Shown piece by piece: positions 35,754 through 45,589 of a stretch of 64,000 bases of DNA (its first letter is position 1; each line of letters begins with the position of its first letter). The position numbers were made by a program, and so were the translations under genes. The notes under the pieces were generated by a model, which did no database searches, was not told where the DNA came from, and was given only the letters and a program-made list of their open reading frames with translations. The stretch is from an uncultured Desulfovibrio sp. (lineage in GTDB: Bacteria > Desulfobacterota > Desulfovibrionia > Desulfovibrionales > Desulfovibrionaceae). The stretch is taken from NCBI GenBank assembly GCA_913060505.1, contig CAJXRQ010000010.1, positions 37,564-101,563 on the forward strand, read 5' to 3'.

Positions 35754-37919
35754 ATGTCCAATCTGACTCCCCTTTTCAGGCCCAAGAGCGTTGCGCTCAT
35801 CGGGGCTTCTTCCGATCCCAAGAAATACGGGTACTGGACCGCCAAGGGACTTATTGACAGCGATTTTACCGGAGATCTTTACCTGATTTCCAGAACTGCG
35901 GCCGACGACATTCTCGGCTACAAACCTTACGCCAGTATCTCGGATGTTCCAGGCCCGGTCGATCTGGCTATCGTCGGCATCTCTCCCAAGTACATTCTGC
36001 CGGTCATTCAAGAGTGCGCCGACAAGGGCGTCAAAGCTATCGTCGTCGTAGCCACCGGATTTGGTGAAACCGGCTCCGAAGGCAAGGCCCTCGAAAACGA
36101 GATGGTCGAAATCGCCCGGAAGGCCGGGATGCGCATTCAGGGGCCGAACTGCATGGGAATATTCAGTTCTCCGGTTCACCTAAATGCCAGCACCATCGAT
36201 CTGGAAGATGGTCCCATGGGGCTGGTTCTTCAAAGTGGCAACTTTGGCATTGATATCAACTTCAATGCCAAAACCCGCGGTATTGGCTACAGCGGCTGGG
36301 CCAGCATCGGTAACCAGGCCGACTTGCGTTTTGCCGACTTCGTGGAATACCTCGGCCAGGACGAAGATACCGCTGTGGTTATGATGTACATGGAAGGGCT
36401 ACGTGTCTCTTCCGTTGATGATGGACGCAATTTCCTGAAGAACGCCCGTCAGGCGTCGCTGAAAAAACCGCTGGCTGCCATCAAGATCGGACGTAGCCAG
36501 GCTGGAGCACGGGCGGCAGCTTCGCATACCGGATCTCTTGCCGGCAGTGAGAAGATATTTGATGCCGCATTGCATCAGGCCGGTGTCGTCCGCGTGGAAA
36601 CTCCTCAGGAACTGCTGGATGTGGGTGAGGCTTTCTCCCGTTGCGACAGGCCCAAGGGAAATCGCATTGCCATCCTGACCGATGGCGGAGGCCATGGCGT
36701 CATGGCAACAGATATGGCCGAGCGCCTGGGATTGGATGCTTTCGTCCTTTCCGAGGAGACCCAGAAAAAGTTGCGCGACATTCTTATGCCTCATTGCCCG
36801 ATCAAGAATCCCGTCGATCTGGCTGGCACCCCCGAGCATGACATGTGGGTATTTGACCGCTGCGCCGAAGTGTTGCTGGCCGATCCTGAAGTGGATGGCT
36901 TGGTCATCGCAGGGCTGTACGGTGGATATTGCGACTTTTCCGAGGAGTTCCGCCAGTTGGAAATGGATGTGGCCAAGAGCCTCGTCGAGCGGGCCAACAA
37001 CTCGGACAAGCCTGTACTTATGCATTCGATGTACTACGCTCAACAGCCCGAGAGCCTGACCTATATCCGTAAACACGGTTTCCCGGTCTACGGGTCCGTG
37101 GATGCTGCGATGCGCGCCATGGGTGCCCTGGTCGGCTACAACACTCACCGCGAGAACATCCGTAAGGAACTTGAGGCAGCTCCACCGTTGCTTCCCGAAG
37201 ACCGGTTGGCCAAGGTTGGGGCCATCTTTGAGAATGTTCGTTCCCAGAACCGTGTCAATCTGGTGGAAACCGAAGCCCGTGAGGTTCTTCGTGCCTATGG
37301 CTTCGACATCCCCGGACACCTGCTTGCCAAGAGTGCCGACGAAGCGGCCAAACGCTTTGTCGAATTGGGAGCGGATAAGGTGGTCATGAAGATCGTCTCT
37401 CCCGAAATACTGCACAAGACCGACGCAGGAGGTGTGATCCTGAACGTGGATTCCGAGGCCAAAGCCCGGGAAGCTTACGAACAGCTCATTGCCAATGGCC
37501 AGAATTATAAAGCAGATGCCAAAATTTTTGGCGTGATGCTGACCCCCATGCTGCCCGCCGGTGTGGAGTGCATTATCGGTTCCAGCTACGATACCACCTT
37601 TGGTCCGGCTGTCATGTTTGGTCTGGGTGGCATTTTTGTGGAAGTCCTCAAGGACGTATCCTTCCGTGTTGCCCCGGTGAATGCACCGGAGGCCGAACGC
37701 ATGCTTCGCGAGATCAAGGGTTTCCCCATTCTTGAAGGTGTACGTGGCCAGGAAGGCGTGGATTTGCCGGCCCTGGTGGACGCCATCAGTCGGCTTTCCC
37801 ATATGGTTGCCGAGCTGAAGGATGTGGCAGAAGTGGACTTGAACCCGATCTTTGCCATGGAGCGCGGGATTGCGGTTGTGGACGCACGCATTGTCCTACA
37901 GTCACAGGAAAATAAATAG
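35754..37919 (+). CDS. Acyl-CoA synthetase (ADP-forming) family, fused alpha-beta
   Basis: 721 aa; LFRPKSVALIGASSDPKKYGYW, GPNCMGIFS, AASHTGSLAGSEKIFDAALHQAGVVR, C-terminal ATP-grasp VVMKIVSPEILHKTDAGGVILNV. Confidence 0.92.
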   Translation: MSNLTPLFRPKSVALIGASSDPKKYGYWTAKGLIDSDFTGDLYLISRTAADDILGYKPYASISDVPGPVDLAIVGISPKYILPVIQECADKGVKAIVVVATGFGETGSEGKALENEMVEIARKAGMRIQGPNCMGIFSSPVHLNASTIDLEDGPMGLVLQSGNFGIDINFNAKTRGIGYSGWASIGNQADLRFADFVEYLGQDEDTAVVMMYMEGLRVSSVDDGRNFLKNARQASLKKPLAAIKIGRSQAGARAAASHTGSLAGSEKIFDAALHQAGVVRVETPQELLDVGEAFSRCDRPKGNRIAILTDGGGHGVMATDMAERLGLDAFVLSEETQKKLRDILMPHCPIKNPVDLAGTPEHDMWVFDRCAEVLLADPEVDGLVIAGLYGGYCDFSEEFRQLEMDVAKSLVERANNSDKPVLMHSMYYAQQPESLTYIRKHGFPVYGSVDAAMRAMGALVGYNTHRENIRKELEAAPPLLPEDRLAKVGAIFENVRSQNRVNLVETEAREVLRAYGFDIPGHLLAKSADEAAKRFVELGADKVVMKIVSPEILHKTDAGGVILNVDSEAKAREAYEQLIANGQNYKADAKIFGVMLTPMLPAGVECIIGSSYDTTFGPAVMFGLGGIFVEVLKDVSFRVAPVNAPEAERMLREIKGFPILEGVRGQEGVDLPALVDAISRLSHMVAELKDVAEVDLNPIFAMERGIAVVDARIVLQSQENK

Positions 37920-37923
37920 GATG

Positions 37924-37958
37924 AACCCCCGACGGCCTTTGCCGTCGGGGGTTTTGTT
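37924..37958 (+). terminator. Rho-independent terminator
   Basis: AACCCCCGACGGC-cttt-GCCGTCGGGGGTTTTGTT. Confidence 0.9.
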
Positions 37959-37991
37959 AACAACTCTAGTGTTCTGTAAATGGAGGTAATT

Positions 37992-38366
37992 ATGGAATAT
38001 ATTAATGACAAAAATGGGCCGGCGCCTTTGGGCCCGTATTCCGATGCCATTCGAAGCGGCAATATGCTTTACGTCTCTGGGCAGGGCCCCTTCGGCAAGA
38101 GCGGAGAGCTTGTGGGCTCGGACATCACCGAACAGACTGAGCAGTCAATGAAAAATCTGGAATCCCTGTTGGGTTCCATTGATCTGGGTGTGAAGAATGT
38201 GGTTCGCGCCACGGTTTACCTCGCCAACTGGGACGATTTCTCCGGTTATAACGAAGTCTACAAAAAGTACATGGGCGACCACAAACCAGCTCGAGCCACA
38301 GTTGAAGTGAGTCGTCTTGCGGCGGATGCCCTTATCGAAATGGAATTCACCGTGGAGATTTCTTAA
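37992..38366 (+). CDS. ridA: RidA-family enamine/imine deaminase
   Basis: GPAPLGPYSDAIRSGNMLYVSGQGPF, KNVVRATVYLANWDDFSGYNEVYKKY, ARATVEVSRLAADALIEMEFTV. Confidence 0.9.
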   Translation: MEYINDKNGPAPLGPYSDAIRSGNMLYVSGQGPFGKSGELVGSDITEQTEQSMKNLESLLGSIDLGVKNVVRATVYLANWDDFSGYNEVYKKYMGDHKPARATVEVSRLAADALIEMEFTVEIS

Positions 38367-38568
38367 CCACCTCTGGTAGGCGGCTAGCGTTTGGCAGATC
38401 ACGTTATCCCACGAAGAAGCGCTTGGCCGCCCTCCCTTCCCATGAGGGAATTAATAGGAGAGTTATGGCGACAAAATGACAAATATCATTTAAATATCAA
38501 AAGATTAACCGTTGCGGAGATTTTTGGCACCGTTGTGGAACAGCGCTAGGCTTTCAGAGGAGAGTGAT

Positions 38569-39963
38569 ATGAAAACCGGGTCATTGGCAGAACTATGTGA
38601 TAACGCCCCCCTAAACAGCTTTCATAAACATTTGGCCGTTTATTCGGCCGGTGGGCCGTTTTTGGACGGGTATGTGATGGGCATGATCGGCATCGCTCTG
38701 GTACAGATTACTCCCTTCATGCAATTATCTCTCTTCTGGGAGGGCTTGATTGGCGCAGCCACCTTGGCTGGCATGTTTCTGGGTGGTTTTGCCGGAGGCT
38801 GGGTAACCGATAAATATGGTCGCCAGTTGCTGTACACCATTGACCTTATTGCCTTGGGTGTTTTCTCGATAGCCCAGTTCTGGGCGGAAACTCCGCTGTT
38901 TTTGTTTATCTGTAGATTCCTGCTCGGCGTTGCTGTTGGGGCCGATTATCCCATTGCTACAGCCTTGTTGGCCGAGTTCACTCCCAAAAAATACCGTGGG
39001 CCTTTCATTGGCATGTTGCAGGCTATGTGGTTTGTCGGAGCTAGCTGTGCCTATATTGTTGGTGTTAGCCTGCTTTCCTGCGGCCCGGAAGGCTGGCGAT
39101 GGATGCTCGCCAGCGCAGTACTTCCATCGGTTCTCTTTCTTTTTATGAGGCGCAATACTCCGGAGTCGCCTCGCTGGTTGATACACAAAGGGCGCCTGGA
39201 CGAAGCCAGTGCAGTAATAAAGCAGGTTTATAATAAGGACATCCCCTCTGATCGCCTCAAATCCATGACCAGCAAAACCGAGCCCGTCAGCCTGCGGCGC
39301 CTATTTCAAGCAGGCTATGGCACTCGCATGTTTTTCATCACCATTTTCTGGACATGTGCGGTCGTACCGCTGTTTTCTGTCTACTCATTTGCTCCCAAAA
39401 TATTAGCGGCTCTTGGCATAGCCGGTGAATTCGGTTCCACCGGGTCAGCAGTCATTACCGTCATTTTTATGATCGGTTGCATAGCTCCCCTGCCGCTTAT
39501 AAACCGGATAGGTCGTCGTTCTTCACTCTTGCACAGCTTTTTTTGGTCTGCCGTGGCGTTGTTACTGCTCGGGCTTTTTACCCACAGTTCCCCATATGTG
39601 ATTTTGACTCTGTTTTCGATCTACGCACTGGCCACCGGCAGTTCTCAAAATCTCCAGTTCGTCTATCCCAATGAGTTATTTCCCACGGAAATTCGTGCCT
39701 CAGCCGTGGGGCTTGCCTCTTCCTTGAGCCGCATCGGCGCAGCCATAGGTACGTACCTTGTGCCCATGGCCCTGGCTCGGCTGAACATTGACGTGACCAT
39801 GATGATTGCTGCCGGGATTACGGCTGTCGGGTTTCTCGTTAGTTGGAAAATGGCCCCCGAAACACGGCATTGTAGCCTTGAGGACGCAGCTTTTTGTGAA
39901 GAGCAAAATTCCACTGGAGATTTCGTACAGAGCGCTACTTCCTCGTCGTCTGCCCGACGCTGA
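38569..39963 (+). CDS. MFS transporter (sugar/organic-acid symporter type)
   Basis: GGFAGGWVTDKYGRQLLY, CRFLLGVAVGADYPIATALLAEFTPKKYRG, PNELFPTEIRASAVGLASSLSRIGA. Confidence 0.9.
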   Translation: MKTGSLAELCDNAPLNSFHKHLAVYSAGGPFLDGYVMGMIGIALVQITPFMQLSLFWEGLIGAATLAGMFLGGFAGGWVTDKYGRQLLYTIDLIALGVFSIAQFWAETPLFLFICRFLLGVAVGADYPIATALLAEFTPKKYRGPFIGMLQAMWFVGASCAYIVGVSLLSCGPEGWRWMLASAVLPSVLFLFMRRNTPESPRWLIHKGRLDEASAVIKQVYNKDIPSDRLKSMTSKTEPVSLRRLFQAGYGTRMFFITIFWTCAVVPLFSVYSFAPKILAALGIAGEFGSTGSAVITVIFMIGCIAPLPLINRIGRRSSLLHSFFWSAVALLLLGLFTHSSPYVILTLFSIYALATGSSQNLQFVYPNELFPTEIRASAVGLASSLSRIGAAIGTYLVPMALARLNIDVTMMIAAGITAVGFLVSWKMAPETRHCSLEDAAFCEEQNSTGDFVQSATSSSSARR

Positions 39964-40088
39964 TGTTGTTGCCACCTTGTCTTTGGATACTCGGCAAGGC
40001 CGAAATATACTTTAACCAAGCTTCACTGAAATGCCTCAGGCAACAGGTTGCAGAATAGCCTGACCTGTAAGGCAAAAGGAGAATTGAT

Positions 40089-41294
40089 ATGAGCAGCAAA
40101 CGATCCGCTGAAGCCGTTGTCATCGGTGGCGGAGCCGTCGGAACAGCTGTTGCCTGCTACCTCGCCATGGACGGGGTCGATGTGACAGTCGTTGAACGTG
40201 GTGAATTTGCCTGGGGCACCAGTCGGCGTTGCGAGGGACATGTCGTCACCTACGATACTCCTCCCGGCGATTTCAGCCTGTTTTGCAAAACGGGGCAGGA
40301 TCTTTTTTATGAGGCCCAGGATTTTCTACCGGTTGACTTTGAGTTTACGCCCGAAGGCATCGGTCTGTTGGTCGACAATGAAGACCACCTTGAAATCGTC
40401 AAGCAGAATTTCGAAGGCAAGAAGGCGGAAGGATATGACGTCACACTATGGGATCGGGATGAACTGCGCCATCGCGAGCGCAATATCGGCGACAACGTCA
40501 TTGCCTGCCTGAACTTCAACAATGACTGTACCCTGAACCCCATGCGCCTGTGTTTTGGCCTTGCCAAGCACGCCGAGGAAAATGGCGCGACCATTCTGCC
40601 GCGTACGCAGGTCACGAAATTGCTTACGGAAAACGGCCGGGTGAGTGGGGTCGAAACGGATCAGGGAATTATCGCCACGAAAAACGTCATTCTCTCCTCC
40701 GGAGTCTGGACTCCCTCGTTGGGGGCCATGCTTGGCGTACAGATTCCCATTCGTCCACGCCAGGGGCACATTCTCGTCACCGAGCGCGTCAGCGGATTGT
40801 TGAGCAAGGCTTACGTCGAATATGGATATTTGCTGACCAAACATGGTGTTACACGCGAAAATGTTACGCCGGATATGGATAAATTCGGTGTGGCTTTTGT
40901 CATCGAACCCTCTTCGGCCGGTACTGTGCTCGTCGGCAGCAGCCGCCGTTTTGCAGGCATGGATATTCGGCCTCATCCCGCAGTCATGCGGGCAGTGGCC
41001 GAAAGGGGGACTCATTTCTTTCCTTCCCTGTCCGACATGCGACTTCTTCGTTGCTATGCGGGCGTGCGCCCCGCCTCTCCTGACGAGTTGCCCATTATCT
41101 CCTCCACGCACATTCCCGGATTGTTTGTGGGAGCCGGACACGAAGGACTCGGCATCAGCCTCTGTCTGATAACGGGCAAGATTATGTCTGAACTTGTACG
41201 GGGTGAAACTCCGTTTATTGATGCCAGCTACATGAGTATAGACCGTTTTGGCTTCAACCCCCCGGCGGTGCCCGCAGGGGAAACGACGTTGTAA
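40089..41294 (+). CDS. FAD-dependent D-amino acid oxidoreductase-like protein (DAO family; HcnC-like)
   Basis: AEAVVIGGGAVGTAVACYLAMDGVDVTVVERG; C-terminal CYAGVRPASPDELPIISSTHIPGLFVGAGHEGLGISL. Confidence 0.88.
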   Translation: MSSKRSAEAVVIGGGAVGTAVACYLAMDGVDVTVVERGEFAWGTSRRCEGHVVTYDTPPGDFSLFCKTGQDLFYEAQDFLPVDFEFTPEGIGLLVDNEDHLEIVKQNFEGKKAEGYDVTLWDRDELRHRERNIGDNVIACLNFNNDCTLNPMRLCFGLAKHAEENGATILPRTQVTKLLTENGRVSGVETDQGIIATKNVILSSGVWTPSLGAMLGVQIPIRPRQGHILVTERVSGLLSKAYVEYGYLLTKHGVTRENVTPDMDKFGVAFVIEPSSAGTVLVGSSRRFAGMDIRPHPAVMRAVAERGTHFFPSLSDMRLLRCYAGVRPASPDELPIISSTHIPGLFVGAGHEGLGISLCLITGKIMSELVRGETPFIDASYMSIDRFGFNPPAVPAGETTL

Positions 41295-41305
41295 GGAGAA
41301 GCGAA

Positions 41306-41617
41306 ATGTTCAAACAAGTTAGCGAGTCCACGGGAAAGACCGTTACCATCTATTTCGAAGGCAAACCGGTACAGGTCGAGGAAGGGACTACAGTTGCGGC
41401 AGCCGTTCTGGATCCGTCTCATGGTTGGACCCGCACATCCCATGGCGGGCAGCAACGTGGCCCCTACTGTCAGATGGGAGTCTGTCACGAATGTCTTATG
41501 AACATTGACGGCGTTCCCAACCAGCAGGCCTGCCTGACAGTCGTCGCCGAAGGCATGCAGGTGCGTCGCCAGAATGGCGTGCCTGATTTCCATCAGGAGG
41601 ATAAGAACCATGGATAA
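41306..41617 (+). CDS. 2Fe-2S-binding subunit (HcnA-like)
   Basis: VTIYFEGKPVQVEEGTTVAAAVLD and CQMGVCHECLMNIDGVPNQQACLTVV. Confidence 0.88.
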   Translation: MFKQVSESTGKTVTIYFEGKPVQVEEGTTVAAAVLDPSHGWTRTSHGGQQRGPYCQMGVCHECLMNIDGVPNQQACLTVVAEGMQVRRQNGVPDFHQEDKNHG

Positions 41618-42995
41618 GGTTTGGGATGTCATCATTGTTGGAGCCGGCCCCGCCGGTATGTGCACCGCCATCCAGACTGCGAAACACGGTTTGAGCACTC
41701 TGGTCGTGGACCGGCAGACAGAGCCGGGGGGACAGATTTTCCGCAGTGCCGGGTCATCTTCCATGATTGGGAAGCTCGGGAAGGATTACGCCGCGGGTTT
41801 GCCTCTGGTGAAACAGTTTCTCAATTGTGGCGCCCAGTTCGAGCCGGGGGCCAACGTATGGGATATAGCCCCGGACCGGGTGTATTATAGTCAGCAGGGG
41901 CACAGTCATTTTGTGCGGGCACGGCAGGTTGTATTGGCTACGGGAGCCATGGAGCGGCCTGTGCCGCTGCCGGGTTGGACCCTTCCCGGCGTTATGGGAT
42001 CCGGAGCGTCTGATGTGCTGCTCAAGTCGGCTGGCTTGTTGCCCGAAGGACCAGTGGTTCTGTGCGGCAATGGACCATTGGTTCTCCAGGCGGCTGTTCA
42101 TATGCATGAGTTCAATGTCCCGGTGTCGGCCGTGCTTCTGACAGGGCGTATGGGTAACATCATGCACGCCATGAAGCATGCCTCAGGCATCCTGGCACGC
42201 CCCGGGTATTTTTTGCACGGTGTCAACATGGCAGCCAAAACCATGCTTCATCAGAAGTGTGTGCTGGGCGCTCATGACGTGAGCATTTCCGAAAGTGAAA
42301 AGGGGCTGCAGGTTCACTATGCCACTCGCAGTGGCAAGCACCGCAAACTGGATGCCTCTACGGTGCTGTTGCATGAGGGCGTCATTCCTGAAACCCGTAT
42401 AACCAGACTGGCACGGCTGCGCCATGCCTGGGATCAAAAGCAACGCTATTGGCATGTAGATGCGGACAAATGGGGCCAGACCTCGGCACCCGGTCTGCGC
42501 ACCGCCGGGGACATTGCAACTGTTCGCGGTGCGGCGGCGGCCCAGGCCGAAGGCAGTCTGGTAGGGTTGGATATCTGCCGCGAACTGGGTCAACTTTCCC
42601 TGGCCGATCGGGATCGTGAAGCCCTTCCTTTCCTACGGATCATAAAACGTTGCCAGGCGCTTCAACCCTTCCTGGACGAGTACTTCGCTCCCACACCTGC
42701 CATGCTGCAACCGCATCCGGATGCCATTGTCTGCCGGTGTGAAGAACTGACGGCCGGCCATTTGGGTGAGGTTATCCGTGAGGGAAGTTATTCTCCAAAC
42801 GGTGTGAAGGCTCAAGCCCGACCAGGCATGGGCACCTGCCAGGGACGAATCTGCGGTCAGGCTGTAGCGGAAATGATCGCCGACGCCCATGGCTTGTCCA
42901 TGGAAAATCTGCCCCAGTACACGGCACAACCTCCTTTGTTTCCTTTGCGTCTGGGTGAGCTGGTGGAAATGCCCAGCCCCTCGGAGTTGATGTAG
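41610..42995 (+). CDS. FAD/NAD(P) oxidoreductase subunit with BFD-like Cys cluster (HcnB-like)
   Basis: WDVIIVGAGPAGMCTAIQTAKHGLSTLVVDRQ; C-terminal IVCRCEELTAGHLGEVIREG...GMGTCQGRICGQAV. Confidence 0.9.
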   Translation: MDKVWDVIIVGAGPAGMCTAIQTAKHGLSTLVVDRQTEPGGQIFRSAGSSSMIGKLGKDYAAGLPLVKQFLNCGAQFEPGANVWDIAPDRVYYSQQGHSHFVRARQVVLATGAMERPVPLPGWTLPGVMGSGASDVLLKSAGLLPEGPVVLCGNGPLVLQAAVHMHEFNVPVSAVLLTGRMGNIMHAMKHASGILARPGYFLHGVNMAAKTMLHQKCVLGAHDVSISESEKGLQVHYATRSGKHRKLDASTVLLHEGVIPETRITRLARLRHAWDQKQRYWHVDADKWGQTSAPGLRTAGDIATVRGAAAAQAEGSLVGLDICRELGQLSLADRDREALPFLRIIKRCQALQPFLDEYFAPTPAMLQPHPDAIVCRCEELTAGHLGEVIREGSYSPNGVKAQARPGMGTCQGRICGQAVAEMIADAHGLSMENLPQYTAQPPLFPLRLGELVEMPSPSELM

Positions 42996-43077
42996 GGAGC
43001 TTTCCGGCTCGCAGATCAAACTGAAAATATAACGCAACATATGAGCATGCTTTGACTTACTCCGTGTTTTAGCATGA

Positions 43078-43120
43078 AGCCCTGGCGGAACTCGTCGGGA
43101 TTTCCGTCAGGGCTTTTCTC
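43078..43120 (+). terminator. Rho-independent terminator
   Basis: AGCCCTGGCGGAA ... TTCCGTCAGGGCTTTTC. Confidence 0.8.
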
Positions 43121-43306
43121 ATTCATTTTGTGGCGTTGCATGGGGATGCCTCAATGCGTCCTACGGGAAGAGTGCGTCCATTTTTTGAAAAACGAACTGC
43201 TTTTGTGCGTGCGGGATAGGCATTTGATGCGAAGATTGCGGTTTTTGGCGGCAACAGGACAGGAATCACTATTTTAGCATGCCGTATGAACGGCGGAGGA
43301 TGTAAT

Positions 43307-44215
43307 ATGGTTAGAATTATTACCGGACTGCTGATTCTTTTAGGTGTCTATTTTTTATACGTATTCATGAAGGATTACATTGCTCACCGGAGTGTGAAAA
43401 GCAGGGCAACTGTTGGTATGGTGGCGCCCATTGGTTTTTTGACAATGTTTGGCGACACTCTCGGGATCGGTAATTTTGCTCCTGCGACCGCTTTGCTCAG
43501 ATTTTTTAAACAGATTGATGACCGGAAGATACCCGGTACGCTGAATGTTTTCACTTCCATTCCAGAGGTTTTTTCCGGGTGCATTTTGATCACTTCCATC
43601 GAGGTGGATCCGGTTACGTTAATCAGTATGCTGATTTCCAGTTCTGTTGGAGCCTATTTCGGCGCTACCATTATTTCGCATTTTTCCGTCCAGAAGGTTC
43701 GGCTTACCATGAGTATCGCCCTGTTGGTCACAGCCGTGGTAATGGTTTTGGGAATGATGGGATGGATGCCAAGTGGCGGTGAAGCATCCGGACTGACCGG
43801 AGTCAGTCTGGTTATTGCCATTATCGGTAATTTCATTTTGGGTATTTTGATGACGGCGGGCATAGGTTTGTATGCTCCGTGCATGGCTCTTGTCTATTTC
43901 TTGGGAATGTCTCCCCGAGCTGCTTTTCCCATTATGATGGGATCCTGCGCGTTCCTCATGCCCATTGCATCCCTGAAGTTCATCAAGGAAGGCGCTCTCG
44001 ATCGCAAGGTTGCGTTGATCTATATGCTTGCAGGGATTCCCGGAGTGCTGGTGGCAGCGCTTGTGGTCAAGTCTTTGCCTCTCAATATACTGAAGTGGGT
44101 TGTCATTGCCGTGGTGCTTTATACTTCGGCCTCAATGCTTTTTGCCCTGTTTAGGGACAGAAGTCAGAAAATCGCGCTTGGTTCGGCGCAGGCAACTGAA
44201 AGCAATGCGCCGTAA
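43307..44215 (+). CDS. TSUP (TauE/SafE)-family membrane protein
   Basis: VGMVAPIGFLTMFGDTLGIGNFAPATALLRFFK, GIGLYAPCMALVYFLGMSPRAAFPIMMGSCAFLMP, AGIPGVLVAALVVKSLPL. Confidence 0.8.
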   Translation: MVRIITGLLILLGVYFLYVFMKDYIAHRSVKSRATVGMVAPIGFLTMFGDTLGIGNFAPATALLRFFKQIDDRKIPGTLNVFTSIPEVFSGCILITSIEVDPVTLISMLISSSVGAYFGATIISHFSVQKVRLTMSIALLVTAVVMVLGMMGWMPSGGEASGLTGVSLVIAIIGNFILGILMTAGIGLYAPCMALVYFLGMSPRAAFPIMMGSCAFLMPIASLKFIKEGALDRKVALIYMLAGIPGVLVAALVVKSLPLNILKWVVIAVVLYTSASMLFALFRDRSQKIALGSAQATESNAP

Positions 44216-44331
44216 GAAGTAATATCCGACTTTATGCCGCAACAGTTCACAAGCCGTATCCGGTACGTTTGACAAGGTACAGCAAGCCAGTGATTGGCTG
44301 GATTTTATAACCTATCACAGGAGAATATATT

Positions 44332-45336
44332 ATGAAATCAAATCACCACATATTCACGGTTGAATCTCACACCATGGGAGAGCCGCTGAGACTTATTGTT
44401 GGCGGTTTTCCAAAAATACTCGGAAAAACCATGCAGGAACGAAAAGCGTATTTTATAGATCATTACGACCATTTGCATCGCGCTCTCATTCAAGAACCGA
44501 GAGGGCACGGCAATATGTATGGCGCCCTGCTTACACCTCCATGCAACCCTGATTGTGATTTTGGCGTAATTTTCATGCACGGCGATGGATATCACAACAT
44601 GTGTGGCCATGGGACGATCGCCACAAATACGATTCTGGTGGAAACGGGCATGATTGAAGTCAAAGAGCCTGTGACTACCGTCCAGATGGAAACGCCGGCG
44701 GGATTGGTGGTCGCGAAGGTGACCGTAGAGGACAACACTGCAAAACAGGTCTCGTTTGAGAATGTTCCGGCATTTTTGTATAAAAGAGATGTCGAAGTAG
44801 ACGTTCCCGGATATGGAAAATTGGTGATGGACATTTCATTTGGCGGCAGTTTTTTTGCCATCATAGACAGTGCCCAGTTGGGCATTGACATTTGTACGGA
44901 CAATTCCCTGAAACTGACCGACGTTGGCATGACTATTCTTAAGGCTGCAAATGAACAGATTGAAATTGTTCATCCCGAGTTGCCCCACATCAAGACCATT
45001 GATTTATGCGAAATCTACGGCCCCGCGAAGTCTCCGAATGCCGATATGCAAAACATCACCGTTTTTGACGGACAGATTGACCGTTCTCCCTGTGGCACCG
45101 GAACCTGCGCTAAAGTCGCCACGCTGTGGACAAAAGGGGAGTTGGCTTTGGGCGAACCCTTTGTATATGAAAGTGTAATAAACACCCAGTTTACAGGGAA
45201 AGCCTTGCGGGAGACAACTGTCGGCCCGTACAGGGCCATCATTCCTCAGATTACGGGCAGTGCCTACATAACGGGCTATGGACAATATCTGATTGATGAG
45301 GAAGATCCTGTGAAATACGGTTTTTCCCTGCAATAA
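44332..45336 (+). CDS. Proline racemase-family protein (PrdF-like)
   Basis: ESHTMGEPLRLIVGGFP, GYHNMCGHGTIATNT (first catalytic Cys), DRSPCGTGTCAKVA (second catalytic Cys), ITGSAYITGYGQYLIDEEDPVKYGFSLQ. Confidence 0.9.
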   Translation: MKSNHHIFTVESHTMGEPLRLIVGGFPKILGKTMQERKAYFIDHYDHLHRALIQEPRGHGNMYGALLTPPCNPDCDFGVIFMHGDGYHNMCGHGTIATNTILVETGMIEVKEPVTTVQMETPAGLVVAKVTVEDNTAKQVSFENVPAFLYKRDVEVDVPGYGKLVMDISFGGSFFAIIDSAQLGIDICTDNSLKLTDVGMTILKAANEQIEIVHPELPHIKTIDLCEIYGPAKSPNADMQNITVFDGQIDRSPCGTGTCAKVATLWTKGELALGEPFVYESVINTQFTGKALRETTVGPYRAIIPQITGSAYITGYGQYLIDEEDPVKYGFSLQ

Positions 45337-45435
45337 TGATACTTGGGTGCGGTCGTCCATAGTGTGACTTTGGGCCACGTCATCTGTCGTTTGCCTTGAA
45401 GAGCCGGCAGTAACGGTTGACCGACGTTTTCTGGA

Positions 45436-45467
45436 GCCTGCGGGCATTGTGTCCGCAGGCCTTTCCT
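45436..45467 (+). terminator. Stem-loop terminator
   Basis: GCCTGCGG-gcattgtgt-CCGCAGGCCTTTCC. Confidence 0.55.
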
Positions 45468-45589
45468 GTCCATGATGCGTGTGAAGAGGCTGCATTGTTG
45501 CCCGACATTCAACCGAGCATAGACGAACGGCTTGAATATTTCACATAGCCATTGTTGCGTCCGTTTTCTTTTTCATGTGATGCCTGCAG

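Noticed and set aside
36399-37802. 467-aa minus-strand ORF
   Set aside because: Antisense to the ADP-forming acyl-CoA synthetase, whose motifs are unambiguous.
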